47,578 bases of DNA from Sulfonitrofixus sp039714575 (GCA_039714575.1 JBDLJE010000009.1:1-47578), one strand, 5' to 3'. Shown: positions 14,840 to 23,601, numbered from the stretch's first letter. Program-made: numbers and translations. Notes: generated by a model not told the origin, from the sequence alone.

Positions 14840-14874
14840 TAGTAAAAAAAACAGATAGAGGCGCTTGTGCCTCT
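14840..14874 (-). terminator. Rho-independent terminator of the pstCAB operon
   Basis: Ten bases after the pstB stop, AGAGGC - loop - GCCTCT (14857-14874) forms a 6-bp stem. On the minus strand it is followed by ATCTG and eight T residues. It isolates pstCAB from pstS downstream. Confidence 0.75.
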
Positions 14875-14883
14875 AAGAAAGTA

Positions 14884-15669
14884 TCACCCGAATTTACCGG
14901 TAATATACTCTTCAGTAAGACGCTCTGCAGGGGTGACGAAGAGCTCTTCCGTCTTACCAAGCTCGATGAGCTCACCAAGATACATAAAACCCGTATAGTC
15001 GCTGACACGCGCAGCCTGCTGCATGTTGTGCGTAACGATAACGATCGAGACCTTCTCTTTAAGTTCAGTGACCAGCTCCTCAATGCCCTGAGTCGAGATA
15101 GGATCAAGCGCCGATGTCGGCTCATCAAAAAGAAGGATCTCAGGCTCGACCGCAATAGCGCGTGCGATACACAGACGCTGCTGCTGACCGCCGGAAAGAC
15201 CGTTGGCATCATGCTTCAATCTATCTTGTACCTCTTTCCAGATCGCCGCATCTTTAAGTGCTTTTTCAACACGATCGCCAAGTTCCGTCTTGTTCTTAAT
15301 GCCCTGAAGGCGCAGACCGTAAGCCACATTGTCATAGATGCTCATCGGAAAAGCGGTAGGCTTTTGAAAGATCATCCCAATGTTGATACGGAGGTTGATA
15401 AGGTCCTCGTTGACATCAAGAATATTACGGCCGTTATAGATGATCTCACCCTCATACTTGTTGCCCGGATAGAGGTCATGCATACGGTTGATAGCACGCA
15501 ATAGCGTTGACTTTCCACAGCCAGATGGGCCGATAAGCGCTGTTACCGAGTTTTTTGCGATCGGCATCGTGACCTGTTTAAGACTTGGCTCATCAGCACT
15601 TGCATAGGTAAACTCAAAGTTATTTATTTCGAGTGCTTTCTCTTCCGGAACATTACAGATCGTTGCCAT
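14884..15669 (-). CDS. pstB: Phosphate ABC transporter ATP-binding protein PstB
   Basis: This 261-residue ATPase drives phosphate import through PstCA. Walker A is GPSGCGKST (about 46-54), the Q-loop is GMIFQKPTAFPMSIYDNVAYG, the signature is LSGGQQQR and Walker B is ILLFDEPTSALDP, followed by the switch VIVTHNMQQAARVSDYT. These match PstB throughout. The ATG shares one base with the pstA stop (TAATG), indicating coupled translation. It is the last gene of pstC-pstA-pstB and is followed by a strong terminator hairpin. Confidence 0.98.
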   Translation of the reverse strand: MATICNVPEEKALEINNFEFTYASADEPSLKQVTMPIAKNSVTALIGPSGCGKSTLLRAINRMHDLYPGNKYEGEIIYNGRNILDVNEDLINLRINIGMIFQKPTAFPMSIYDNVAYGLRLQGIKNKTELGDRVEKALKDAAIWKEVQDRLKHDANGLSGGQQQRLCIARAIAVEPEILLFDEPTSALDPISTQGIEELVTELKEKVSIVIVTHNMQQAARVSDYTGFMYLGELIELGKTEELFVTPAERLTEEYITGKFG

Positions 15670-16511
15670 TACTTGCCTTTTTTAGTGAGTAGGATAAGAC
15701 GGCCTATGATGTTAAGACCGAGGATAAACATAGATAATATGAACGCGGCAGCCCAGCCAAGGCGCTGCCAATCTTCGTATGGACTTGTTGCGTAGTTGTA
15801 CATCGTAACCGTCAAGGAAGCCATCGGCTCCATCAGGTCGGTACTCATAAAGTTGTCGTTAAACGAGGTAAAGAGCAGCGGTGCCGTCTCTCCTGCAACA
15901 CGGGCGACCCCAAGCAAGATACCCGTCAGGATACCCGCTTTGGCGCCGCGGTAGACCACCTGCAAGATCACCTTGTATTTTGGTGCACCCAATGCGAACG
16001 CCGCTTCACGCAGTGTTGTCGGCACAAGGTGCAGCATGTCGTCTGTCGTACGCAGGATAATTGGCAGCATAATGATCGTCAAAGCAACGACACCGGCCCA
16101 GGCGCTAAAGTGGCCCATCGGTACGACCATGATCGCATAGACAAACGAACCGACGACGATACTCGGTGCCGACATCATAATGTCGGAGATGTCACGAATG
16201 GTCTCCGCCAGTTTCGACTTTTGACCATACTCGCTAAGGTAGGTACCCGCCAAGATACCCAGCGGCACACCGATAAGAGATGCCACACCAACGATAATAA
16301 GCTGACCGATCAGGGCCTGTTTAAGACCGCTCTCTTCGTAACCCGGAGGCGCCCCTTCGAAAAGAAAGATATCCCAGTTAATGGCCTCGATGCCGTTACT
16401 GACAAGGACAAAAAGGATCCAAAAGAGAAATCCCAGCCCGATCATCGCAGAGAGTGTCGAGAGTGCCATGACAAGGCGGTTGATCATAACGCGTTTTTGT
16501 GTAGCGGTCAT
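15669..16511 (-). CDS. pstA: Phosphate ABC transporter permease PstA
   Basis: This 280-residue inner-membrane permease is one half of the Pst channel. Six hydrophobic segments are visible, beginning LVMALSTLSAMIGLGFLFWILFVLVSNG and ending AAFILSMFILGLNIIGRLILL. The coupling loop is REAAFALGAPKYKVILQVVYRGAKAGILTG, contacting PstB. The family element GTYLSEYG lies near residue 90. It overlaps pstC and pstB by one base each. Confidence 0.96.
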   Translation of the reverse strand: MTATQKRVMINRLVMALSTLSAMIGLGFLFWILFVLVSNGIEAINWDIFLFEGAPPGYEESGLKQALIGQLIIVGVASLIGVPLGILAGTYLSEYGQKSKLAETIRDISDIMMSAPSIVVGSFVYAIMVVPMGHFSAWAGVVALTIIMLPIILRTTDDMLHLVPTTLREAAFALGAPKYKVILQVVYRGAKAGILTGILLGVARVAGETAPLLFTSFNDNFMSTDLMEPMASLTVTMYNYATSPYEDWQRLGWAAAFILSMFILGLNIIGRLILLTKKGK

Positions 16512-17368
16512 TACGCTCTCCTTGTGCGGCGAAGGAAGTAGAACTTCGCAACCGAGATGATAGTAAAGCTGATAACCAACAAGATCAATGCCAGCTCAAA
16601 GAGGCTTGAGAAGTAGAGGTCTGTGTCCGCCTCTGCAAACTCATTCGCCAGTGTCACCGGGATAGAGGTCGCCGGCTGCGTCAGGTCGAGCGAGACCTTA
16701 TGCACATTACCCATAACAAAGGTAACAGCCATCGTCTCACCGATAGCGCGGCCAAGGGCCAGGATAAGGGCACCGATGATCCCCGCTTTTGAGTAAGGGA
16801 TGATAATGTCTTTAATGACATCCCACTTCGTACCTCCAAGCGCATACGCCGACTCTTTCAGGATGTCCGGTGTTGTGTTCATCGCATCGCGGGTAACCGC
16901 CGCCATAAACGGCAAGATCATGATCGCAAGGACGATTCCCGCCGTAAGCATACCGATACCGATACCGCCGAAAAGGTCCCGGACGATCGGCACAAAATAA
17001 AAAAGACCCCACATACCGTAGATAACCGAAGGGATAGCCGCAAGAAGCTCTATCGAGACACCGACCGGTGCTTTAAGTTTAGCGTGGGCGATCTCGCTTA
17101 AAAAGATCGCAACCCCGATAGCGATGGGAACAGCCAGCACCATCGCCAAAAAAGTGGAGATAACCGAGCCCGTGATCGCTGCAAAGGCACCGAACTTCTC
17201 AAGGTTTGGCGCCCATTTTGACTCTGTGACAAAGTCAAGACCGAAGGTCTGCATCGAGAGCAGGGACTCCTGGAATAGAACCGTAAAGATCCATGCAGTG
17301 ATCAGCAATACGAGGATCGCTATCAGTCGGGTTGCATTGGCAAAGATATTGTCTATGATTTTTGTCAT
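16511..17368 (-). CDS. pstC: Phosphate ABC transporter permease PstC
   Basis: This 285-residue inner-membrane permease pairs with PstA. The first hydrophobic segment is LIAILVLLITAWIFTVLFQESL; PIAIGVAIFLSEIA and PSVIYGMWGLFYFVPIV are typical PstC elements. The coupling loop is KESAYALGGTKWDVIKDIIIPYSKAGIIG. It is the first gene of pstCAB, with its own Pho-box promoter in the 90-base gap after the tRNA nucleotidyltransferase gene. The protein starts MTKIIDNIFANAT, shorter at the N-terminus than E. coli PstC (319). Confidence 0.96.
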   Translation of the reverse strand: MTKIIDNIFANATRLIAILVLLITAWIFTVLFQESLLSMQTFGLDFVTESKWAPNLEKFGAFAAITGSVISTFLAMVLAVPIAIGVAIFLSEIAHAKLKAPVGVSIELLAAIPSVIYGMWGLFYFVPIVRDLFGGIGIGMLTAGIVLAIMILPFMAAVTRDAMNTTPDILKESAYALGGTKWDVIKDIIIPYSKAGIIGALILALGRAIGETMAVTFVMGNVHKVSLDLTQPATSIPVTLANEFAEADTDLYFSSLFELALILLVISFTIISVAKFYFLRRTRRA

Positions 17369-17396
17369 ACCGTCACTTCTCTAATTTAGTGACGCG

Positions 17397-17429
17397 ATTT
17401 TAGAGTAGTTAGGTTACAAGAAGGTTACA
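17397..17429 (-). promoter_or_regulatory. Pho-box promoter of pstCAB
   Basis: GTTACA (17413-17418) and GTTACA (17424-17429) repeat at 11 bp. The minus-strand -10 is TAAAAT (17397-17402), again 10 bases from the proximal half-site. Its presence shows that pstCAB is not simply the tail of the phoU-phoB-phoR-cca operon. Confidence 0.75.
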
Positions 17430-17458
17430 TTTGAGAAGAGCTCCCCTGTTTTAGGTGC

Positions 17459-18844
17459 TTAGCGTGGTGTATCCAGCTCTGTTTTTAGCCATGACAACGC
17501 TTCCGAATGTGTAGATATCTCACCATCCATCTGTGCTTCATACGCTTTTTGTAAAATCGCTTTAAAGGTTTTTGACGGGGTCATCCCTGCCTGAAGAAGG
17601 TCTCGTCCCTGCAAGAGAGGTGCTATTGGTGTGCTTAAGACATTAAGCTCTTCTGCCCTCTCTTGCAGCCACTCTCCTGCTCTAAAATCGCCGTTTTGCG
17701 CCTCTTTGGTGGTACGACCCAAAAAGTCTGCTTTGGCCAGCAGAATAAGCTCTTCTATATTGACCTGAGCGGCCAGACGGCGAATGGCTGCCGACTTCGC
17801 ACCCTGTTTGTAAAACTGCAGGGGTTTTAGATGGTGTTTGACCAGCGGCACGATGGTATCGAGAAGCGCCTTTTCATCACTTAGTCTCCCCAGAAACCTC
17901 TCCGTCAGAGGCAGACCCGTGTTCTCGTGCCCGATAGCACGAATACGCCCCTCTATCGTCTCGGTTGTATCGGCTTTGCCGAGATCGTGACAGAGAGCGG
18001 CAAGAGAGAGGCAGAGGTTCCTCTTTTTGTCCTGGGTGTGAAGTTCTGTCATCGCATCGAGCACCATCAAGGTGTGTACCCAGACATCCCCTTCGGGATG
18101 GTAGACAGGGTCTTGCGGCACACCCTGAAGCGCTTTGAGTTCAGGAAAGTTCTCCAGCATCTTGAGCTCGTCCATAAGTACAAAACCGATAGAGGGTCTC
18201 TTGCTTTTGAGAAGCATCTTTTTAAGCTCTTCATAAACCCGCTCTTTTGGCAGCTCATCGAGCATCTTTTTGTCCACCATCTCATGCGCCAATTGACGAA
18301 GCTCCTGCGTGGCTTCAAGTTCAAACCTTGCTGCCAGCTGTACGGCGCGGTAGAGCCGGAGAGGGTCTTCTACAAAGGTTTTGCGGTTGACGATGTCAAG
18401 CCGCTTCGCAGCAAGATCTTTTTGTCCGCCGAAAGGGTCAAGCAGTTTTTTCTCTTTAAGATCATACCCCATTGCATTAATAGTAAAGTCGCGCCGAACA
18501 GCCGCCTCTTCAAAGCTGAGCGTACCGTCTAGTGTAACGCAAAAACCTCTGTGTCCCTGAGCGACCTTCTCTTCCTGGCGCGGAATAGAGAAGTCGGTCT
18601 CAATGTTATTCAGCTGCAGCTTGACGACACCAAAGCTTTTACCGACACTGTGCACCTTTCCAAAAGGCAGGAGAAGGATTTCGAGATGTGCAAGGCTCTC
18701 TATGCCGAACACTTCAATATCAATATCCTTAGAGGGGATGTTCAAAAGCGCATCGCGCACATAGCCGCCAACGACAACAGGGCGGCACCCCTCTTTGATA
18801 AGTGCATCGATAATGGGATCTAACGCGGCAGGCAGTGTTATCAT
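17459..18844 (-). CDS. cca: CCA tRNA nucleotidyltransferase with HD domain
   Basis: This 461-residue class II nucleotidyltransferase adds or repairs tRNA 3' CCA ends. The N-terminal signature VVGGYVRDALL and the metal-binding DIDIEVF (about 40-46) are present. ETDFSIPR and RRDFTINAMGYD, then DPFGGQKDL, complete the polymerase head. An HD domain (about 240-350) carries HPEGDVWVHTLMVLDAM and LCHDLGKADT, probably a phosphatase/phosphodiesterase. CCA-adding and poly(A)-adding enzymes share these motifs, and some bacteria split CC- and A-addition between two enzymes; this cannot be settled here. It follows the PhoR-like gene by 34 bases with no clear promoter of its own, so it probably shares the phosphate-responsive transcript. 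Confidence 0.9.
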   Translation of the reverse strand: MITLPAALDPIIDALIKEGCRPVVVGGYVRDALLNIPSKDIDIEVFGIESLAHLEILLLPFGKVHSVGKSFGVVKLQLNNIETDFSIPRQEEKVAQGHRGFCVTLDGTLSFEEAAVRRDFTINAMGYDLKEKKLLDPFGGQKDLAAKRLDIVNRKTFVEDPLRLYRAVQLAARFELEATQELRQLAHEMVDKKMLDELPKERVYEELKKMLLKSKRPSIGFVLMDELKMLENFPELKALQGVPQDPVYHPEGDVWVHTLMVLDAMTELHTQDKKRNLCLSLAALCHDLGKADTTETIEGRIRAIGHENTGLPLTERFLGRLSDEKALLDTIVPLVKHHLKPLQFYKQGAKSAAIRRLAAQVNIEELILLAKADFLGRTTKEAQNGDFRAGEWLQERAEELNVLSTPIAPLLQGRDLLQAGMTPSKTFKAILQKAYEAQMDGEISTHSEALSWLKTELDTPR

Positions 18845-18878
18845 GAGAGCATTTTAACGTATTTGCACAAGCAAGATG

Positions 18879-20279
18879 CTATTTTTTCTTCACCATCATC
18901 TTTTTCAATGAGAAACCAAAAAGAGAGCCTTCGCCGACCTTGCTTTCTATGATGAGTTCAGAGTCGTGAAGCTTCAAAATGTACCCGACAATAGCAAGTC
19001 CAAGCCCCATAGAGTTGTCCCAGGTGTTTTTATGGACACGGTAGAACTTGGAGGAGACCTTGTCGATGTCATTTTCACTGATACCCATTCCCTTGTCGAC
19101 CACTATCAATTTAGAGTCCACAATGCTGATCGTCACATCGTCATCCGAGTATTTGAGCGCATTGTCTACAAGGTTGGTCAAGACGTTGTCCAGCATATCT
19201 TTGTCCGCCGTAACAATACACTCTTCACCGTTGAAATCGATCTCTCTGTCGCGATATTTTGTTGAGAGGTTGAGAATGACATCCTGAATAAGATCGACCA
19301 GGTTAAAGGTCATAGGGTGAATGCTCAGGTCATTGTTCTCAAGTTTCACCGAGAGCGCCAAACGGTCGATCATATAGGCGATCTTTCGGGAGTTGGAGAG
19401 GATCTTCTCCAAAAATCGCACCCGTATCTTCGGGTTCACATTCGGGTCGTCCAGAAGCGTGTCGGCATACCCCATGATCGAAGCGAGAGGGTTTTTAAAC
19501 TCGTGGGAGATCGCAGAGAGGATGTCGTTTCGCTGTTTGTTCACAAGGCGCAGTTTTGCCGTGTACTTCCGTTTTTGTTTGTCCCTGGTGGCCAGTTTTT
19601 TGGCAAGGTCTTTGAGGTTCAGAGCAATATGCAAAAACTCTTTAAAGTACTCTGTTTTGATGACCGCTTTATAGTTCTTGTTTGAGATCTCATCAAGATA
19701 CTTGACGATCTGTTCAATGTCGTAACGCACACGTTTGCTCATCTGATAAGCACCGACAAGACCAATAGCCATAAAGATAATAAAGATAATAATAAGACGC
19801 GACCAGAGCGTATAGAAATTCGACATGATCTTGTCAAGCGGCGTCGCCAGACGAAGGTAGATGATATGGTCACTTACCAGGATCTTTTTGGCGACATAGA
19901 GGTAGTGGATCTTTGTTGTCGTAGAGTAGCGCGTATCGACGCCGAGCCCGCTGCGTCGAGCCTGCATGATCTCATAGCGGTTAGCGTGGTTCTCCATAGT
20001 AAACTTATTACTGTTGCTGTCTGCCAAAACTATGCCGTCTTCTGAGACAAAAGTGACACGATCTTCAATAGCGGCATTCGTATTGGCCGCGATACGGTCA
20101 AGATCACTGATCTCAAAAGGCTGCAGCTGCATCAGGGTGATGCTCTGTTCAAGCTGCTCCTGGTTCTCGGTAATGACAAACGATTTGAGGGTGTAGTAGC
20201 TGATCACCGATGAGACGATCAGTGTGGCCATAAACAGGCCGACAACATTGGCAAAAAAGAAGTGGTGGAGTCTTAGCAC
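18879..20279 (-). CDS. PhoR-like sensor histidine kinase of the phosphate system
   Basis: This 466-residue membrane kinase has two transmembrane helices (about 8-31 and 161-180) bracketing a periplasmic domain of about 130 residues. A linker and coiled coil follow (185-250). His259 in AISHEFKNPLASIMGYADTL is the phosphorylated residue. Catalytic motifs are DNVLTNLVDNALKYSDD (N box), VVDKGMGIS (G1), and NSMGLGLAIV (G2). It is the cognate partner of the PhoB-like regulator, whose gene it overlaps by 7 bases. A large periplasmic sensor differs from E. coli PhoR, which has almost none, and recalls Campylobacter PhosS. Signal input is presumably Pst/PhoU status, but a direct ligand is possible. 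Confidence 0.88.
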   Translation of the reverse strand: MLRLHHFFFANVVGLFMATLIVSSVISYYTLKSFVITENQEQLEQSITLMQLQPFEISDLDRIAANTNAAIEDRVTFVSEDGIVLADSNSNKFTMENHANRYEIMQARRSGLGVDTRYSTTTKIHYLYVAKKILVSDHIIYLRLATPLDKIMSNFYTLWSRLIIIFIIFMAIGLVGAYQMSKRVRYDIEQIVKYLDEISNKNYKAVIKTEYFKEFLHIALNLKDLAKKLATRDKQKRKYTAKLRLVNKQRNDILSAISHEFKNPLASIMGYADTLLDDPNVNPKIRVRFLEKILSNSRKIAYMIDRLALSVKLENNDLSIHPMTFNLVDLIQDVILNLSTKYRDREIDFNGEECIVTADKDMLDNVLTNLVDNALKYSDDDVTISIVDSKLIVVDKGMGISENDIDKVSSKFYRVHKNTWDNSMGLGLAIVGYILKLHDSELIIESKVGEGSLFGFSLKKMMVKKK

Positions 20280-20947
20280 AGCGTGTAGCCTACGCCTCTG
20301 ACCGTTTTGATGTACTCTTTGGACTTGTCGGGGTCGATCTTCTCTTTGAGACGGTTGATCGCGACATTGACGGTACGGTCCTGATAGATCGCATCGCCGC
20401 CCCAGACATGCTCAAGCAGATAGTCGCGGTCCAGGACGATGTTCTGGTTGCTTATGAGAGTATACAGCAGGTCAAACTCAAGTTTGGTCAGTTCGATATT
20501 GCCGCCCTCTATAAAAAGTTCTCTGGAACCGAGATCCAAGGTGATATCTCTATAGACCACCTTACCTTCGGTCTTGTCTTTTTTAGTGCGTTTGAGAACC
20601 GCTTTTATGCGTAAGACAAGCTCTTTCATGTTGAACGGTTTGGTGATGTAGTCATCCCCGCCGCGCTCAAAGCCCTCTTCGATGTCGCTCTCTTTGTTCT
20701 TGGCGCTCAGGTAGATGACCGGGGTCTCCACACCGATGTCGCGCATCTGAGCAACAAACTCGCTCCCTTCAACACCCGGAAGATTACGGTCCATAATAAG
20801 CAGGTCGACAGCCTCCTCTTCCAGAAGCTGCGCTACATTTTTGGTGCTTGTAAAACCGATGGTATCAAAGCCCTCTTTTTCAAGGTTGTACTCAATAAGC
20901 TCTAAAATATCTTCTTCATCTTCTACAATAACGATAAAAGCACTCAT
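20273..20947 (-). CDS. PhoB-like response regulator (OmpR family)
   Basis: This 224-residue protein has a receiver domain (1-120) with acidic pair Glu/Asp 9-12, phospho-acceptor Asp53 (LLIMDRNLPG), a conserved Ser/Thr near VIYLSAK and Lys in DYITKPF. A winged helix OmpR/PhoB-type output domain (130-224) follows, with LTKLEFDLLYTL, LLEHVWG and RTVNVAINRLKEKI and the C-terminal hairpin TVRGVGYTL. It is the likely reader of the GTWACA-N5-GTTACA boxes in front of the porin, pstS, pstC, phoU and PiT genes. It lies between phoU (35-base gap) and the kinase gene (7-base overlap). The Campylobacter counterpart is called PhosR. Confidence 0.9.
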   Translation of the reverse strand: MSAFIVIVEDEEDILELIEYNLEKEGFDTIGFTSTKNVAQLLEEEAVDLLIMDRNLPGVEGSEFVAQMRDIGVETPVIYLSAKNKESDIEEGFERGGDDYITKPFNMKELVLRIKAVLKRTKKDKTEGKVVYRDITLDLGSRELFIEGGNIELTKLEFDLLYTLISNQNIVLDRDYLLEHVWGGDAIYQDRTVNVAINRLKEKIDPDKSKEYIKTVRGVGYTLC

Positions 20948-20982
20948 CTTAACTCCTCAAACACATGCAGTCGGGGTGATCT

Positions 20983-21651
20983 TTAGTAGATATTTATCTC
21001 TCCGCCTTTTGCCGCATAAAGCAACAGGTTGGCGATGTTGACAGAGCGGTCACAGGCGCGCTCCAGCTTACGTAGTGTACCAAGTATGCGGACGTATTCG
21101 ACTGAAAGCTCCTGCTCTCCCATGATCTGTGTCATGATCTCTTTTTCCAGAATACTGAAAAGATCGTCGTTCTTGCTCTCTTCGACCATGATCTTGCGGT
21201 AAAGCTCTTCAACATTGCACTCGCCCGGTTTGTTGAAACACTCTTCGATATACATCATCGCGTTAAGTGAGGTCGTGTGCAGCTTGATAACGATGTCGTC
21301 GAACGGTGCCAGGTTGCACTCGCCTTCACAGTGCTCACGCATGCGTCTAGCGTATTTTTTGCTTCCCTCTGCAATGCGAAGAAGTTCATTGGTCAGCTTA
21401 AGGTAGGCGACCAACATGCGCAGCTCCTGGGCTTCCGGTCCGAAAAGAGCAAAGGTCTTAACGATCTCATTATCGATCGCATTTGCTTCAGAGTCTATCG
21501 ACTTAAGAACATTTCTAACCTTGTCATATTCTGCAAGGTCATGAGCTTTATAGGCATCAAGAGTGATCTGATTAGCCTCGACGACTTGACCCATCAGCTC
21601 TGCGATCATACTCTGAATGTCTTTGATCTTCTGTTCGTACTTTGGTAACAT
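20983..21651 (-). CDS. phoU: Phosphate signalling protein PhoU
   Basis: This 222-residue all-helical cytoplasmic protein consists of two PhoU repeats (about 5-105 and 110-210). Each has the family metal-cluster pattern of spaced Glu/Asp: KSIDSEANAIDNEIVKTFAL in the first, FDDIVIKLHTTSL...EESKNDDLFSILEKEI in the second, ending ERACDRSVNIANLLLYAAKG. PhoU couples the Pst transporter to the kinase and holds it in phosphatase mode when phosphate is plentiful. It heads the phoU-phoB-phoR-cca unit, with its own Pho box, an arrangement that would give negative feedback. AAGGA lies seven bases before the ATG. Confidence 0.93.
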   Translation of the reverse strand: MLPKYEQKIKDIQSMIAELMGQVVEANQITLDAYKAHDLAEYDKVRNVLKSIDSEANAIDNEIVKTFALFGPEAQELRMLVAYLKLTNELLRIAEGSKKYARRMREHCEGECNLAPFDDIVIKLHTTSLNAMMYIEECFNKPGECNVEELYRKIMVEESKNDDLFSILEKEIMTQIMGEQELSVEYVRILGTLRKLERACDRSVNIANLLLYAAKGGEINIY

Positions 21652-21680
21652 AAAGTTCCTTGTCTACATTTATTGGCGCG

Positions 21681-21713
21681 ATTGTACCGAGGCTATGTAA
21701 CAAAATGGTTACA
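21681..21713 (-). promoter_or_regulatory. Pho-box promoter of phoU-phoB-phoR
   Basis: GTAACA (21697-21702) and GTTACA (21708-21713) repeat at 11 bp. The minus-strand -10 is TACAAT (21681-21686), 10 bases from the proximal half-site. This predicts autoactivation of the regulator operon. Confidence 0.75.
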
Positions 21714-21850
21714 GAGCCCGTCAGCGTGTTATCTACAATTCTTTAAGCAGTCTATTATTACATAAAAGGTTCATATAAAAATTAAAACGGTAAAAAGGGT
21801 TTTTTGTTAAGCCGGTTGTGAAAGCAGGTCGTTTTTTGTACAGGCAAAAA

Positions 21851-21880
21851 GAGAGGTGCCCGCCTGGAGTCTAAACTCCA
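21851..21880 (-). terminator. Possible terminator of the PiT gene
   Basis: TGGAGT - CTAA - ACTCCA (21865-21880) forms a 6-bp stem 28 bases after the PiT stop. On the minus strand a run of five T residues (CTCTTTTTGCC) occurs 14 bases further. Spacing from stem to T-run is long, so function is doubtful. Apart from this and the phoU promoter, the 256-base gap shows nothing. Confidence 0.35.
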
Positions 21881-21907
21881 AGAGATAAAAACAAAAAAGA
21901 GTCGTCG

Positions 21908-23551
21908 TTACGACATGATCCCTTGAATGATAAAGAAGATAGAGGCTGAAAGCAGTGCCGCTGCCGGAACCGTAATAACCCACGCTGCTACAATTTTCAT
22001 AACGGCACTGCGTTTGACATATTTTGCTTTTTTAGCACGCTTAAGATGCTTTTTCTCGGCTTCGATCTTTTCTGCTTCTTCTTCAATAAGCGTCTTAAGT
22101 TCCGAGATGCGCGCACTCTCTGCTTCTGTCTTGACCTCTTTGGCTTTAAGCTCTTTCATCTCTGACTTAAGGGTTTTCTTCTGCTGTTTGTCCTCTTGCA
22201 ACTGCCGCTCTTCCGCCTCAATACGCTCTTGTGCCGTTGTTGTTGAAAGATATTCGCGCAAGAAACCGACACCGAAGATACCGCCGATGGCGATGTGTGT
22301 TGAACTGACCGGAAGGCCAAGCTGAGAGGCGATGATGACTGTGATCGCTGCTGCCATTGCAATAGAGTAGGCACGGATCTGGTTAAGCTCGGTGATCTCG
22401 CTGCCGACTGTTTTGATAAGCTTGGGACCATACAGCGCAAGACCCAAAGAGATACCGATAGCACCCACCAGCATGACCCACATAGGGATAGAGGCTTTAG
22501 AAGAGATGCCGCTGCTTTGGACCGCATCTGCAACCGCTGCCAACGGTCCGATCGCATTTGCAACGTCGTTTGCACCGTGTGCAAAACTGAGCAGCGCCGC
22601 TGCAAAGATAAGAGGGATCGTAAAGAGAGAGTTCGCATCTTTCACCGTGTTTTCAAGTTTGAGAGAGGCTTTTGCAACCCGTGGTTTGACAACCAGATAG
22701 GTAATGGCCGCGACAACAAAACCAACAGTAAGGCCCTGGATCAAAGTTGGTTTTTTAGTCACCTCCAGTGCGAAAGGCAAGATAGCATTTGCCGTCTCCA
22801 TAATACTCGGCCAGATCTTTTTAAGACCCTTGAGTGTCAAGTAGGTTGCAAAAGCAAAGGCCATGATCGAAACATAGATCGGCACCATCTTGCGCATTGC
22901 CGCCAGTCTGTCCTCTTTGTAGATAATACTCTTTTTGATGGTATAAAGAAAACCAGCTGCAATAACGGCACCAAGCACAGGAGAGATGATCCAAGAAGCG
23001 GCGATCTTTCCCATCGTTCCCCAAGAGACGATGCTAAAGCCGGCAGCAGCGATACCGCCGCCCATAACACCGCCGACAATAGAGTGTGTCGTAGAGACGG
23101 GGGCGCCGACTTTTGTCGCGATGTTCAACCAAAGACCGCCGGCAAGGAGTGCCGCCGTCATCGCCCAGATAAACTCTTTTGTACTGACAAACTGCTCCGG
23201 GTCGATGATCCCTTTTTTGATGGTACTGACAACATCACCGCCGGCAATGATCGCACCGCTTGCTTCGAAGATAGCGGCAATAATGATCGCACCGCCCATC
23301 GTAAGCGCTTTTGAACCGACAGCCGGACCCACATTGTTCGCAACATCATTTGCACCGATGTTGAGTGCCATGTAGGCACCGAAAAGTGCTGCAACCGCTA
23401 AAAAGCCATGGTTTGCGGCACCTGAATCAATACTGAATGCATACCACAATACCATTGATAAAAATACAAATGCGATCCCTAAACGTAAAAAATCAGCCTG
23501 GGAACTCTCTACTGCTTTTTTTTCCATCTTTTTAACTGTGTGGATATCCAT
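21908..23551 (-). CDS. PiT-family inorganic phosphate transporter
   Basis: This 547-residue membrane transporter of the PHO4/PiT family is cation-coupled and low affinity. Both signature repeats are visible: NIGANDVANNVGPAVGSKAL (about 62-81) and AHGANDVANAIGPLAAV (about 325-341), plus PVSTTHSIVGGVMG and PVSSTHIAIGGIFG. Ten or more hydrophobic segments flank them. A highly charged coiled coil (about 440-512, rich in Glu and Lys) sits between the core and the last helix, an insertion absent from short PiT proteins. It is divided from phoU by 256 bases, and both are on the minus strand. Its Pho box lies downstream of the likely start site, suggesting repression on starvation. Confidence 0.93.
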   Translation of the reverse strand: MDIHTVKKMEKKAVESSQADFLRLGIAFVFLSMVLWYAFSIDSGAANHGFLAVAALFGAYMALNIGANDVANNVGPAVGSKALTMGGAIIIAAIFEASGAIIAGGDVVSTIKKGIIDPEQFVSTKEFIWAMTAALLAGGLWLNIATKVGAPVSTTHSIVGGVMGGGIAAAGFSIVSWGTMGKIAASWIISPVLGAVIAAGFLYTIKKSIIYKEDRLAAMRKMVPIYVSIMAFAFATYLTLKGLKKIWPSIMETANAILPFALEVTKKPTLIQGLTVGFVVAAITYLVVKPRVAKASLKLENTVKDANSLFTIPLIFAAALLSFAHGANDVANAIGPLAAVADAVQSSGISSKASIPMWVMLVGAIGISLGLALYGPKLIKTVGSEITELNQIRAYSIAMAAAITVIIASQLGLPVSSTHIAIGGIFGVGFLREYLSTTTAQERIEAEERQLQEDKQQKKTLKSEMKELKAKEVKTEAESARISELKTLIEEEAEKIEAEKKHLKRAKKAKYVKRSAVMKIVAAWVITVPAAALLSASIFFIIQGIMS

Positions 23552-23568
23552 CTAATCGGTCCTTGAAT

Positions 23569-23601
23569 GTAACATTTTGGTTACAAATATGCGGAATTAT
23601 A
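23569..23601 (-). promoter_or_regulatory. PiT promoter with a Pho box in repression position
   Basis: Pho half-sites GTAACA (23569-23574) and GTTACA (23580-23585) keep the 11-bp period. The best -10 on the minus strand is TATAAT at 23596-23601, in context GCTATAATTCC, which is upstream of the box. Transcription from about 23589 would place the box at roughly +4 to +20. At the usual 10-base spacing downstream there is only CGATTA, a poor hexamer within the ribosome-binding region. Binding here should block rather than activate. Confidence 0.6.

Noticed and set aside
22517..23314. Long plus-strand open frame opposite the PiT gene
   Set aside because: The minus-strand frame encodes clear PiT motifs; the antisense frame has an implausible composition rich in Arg, Asp and Cys and is a codon-bias shadow.
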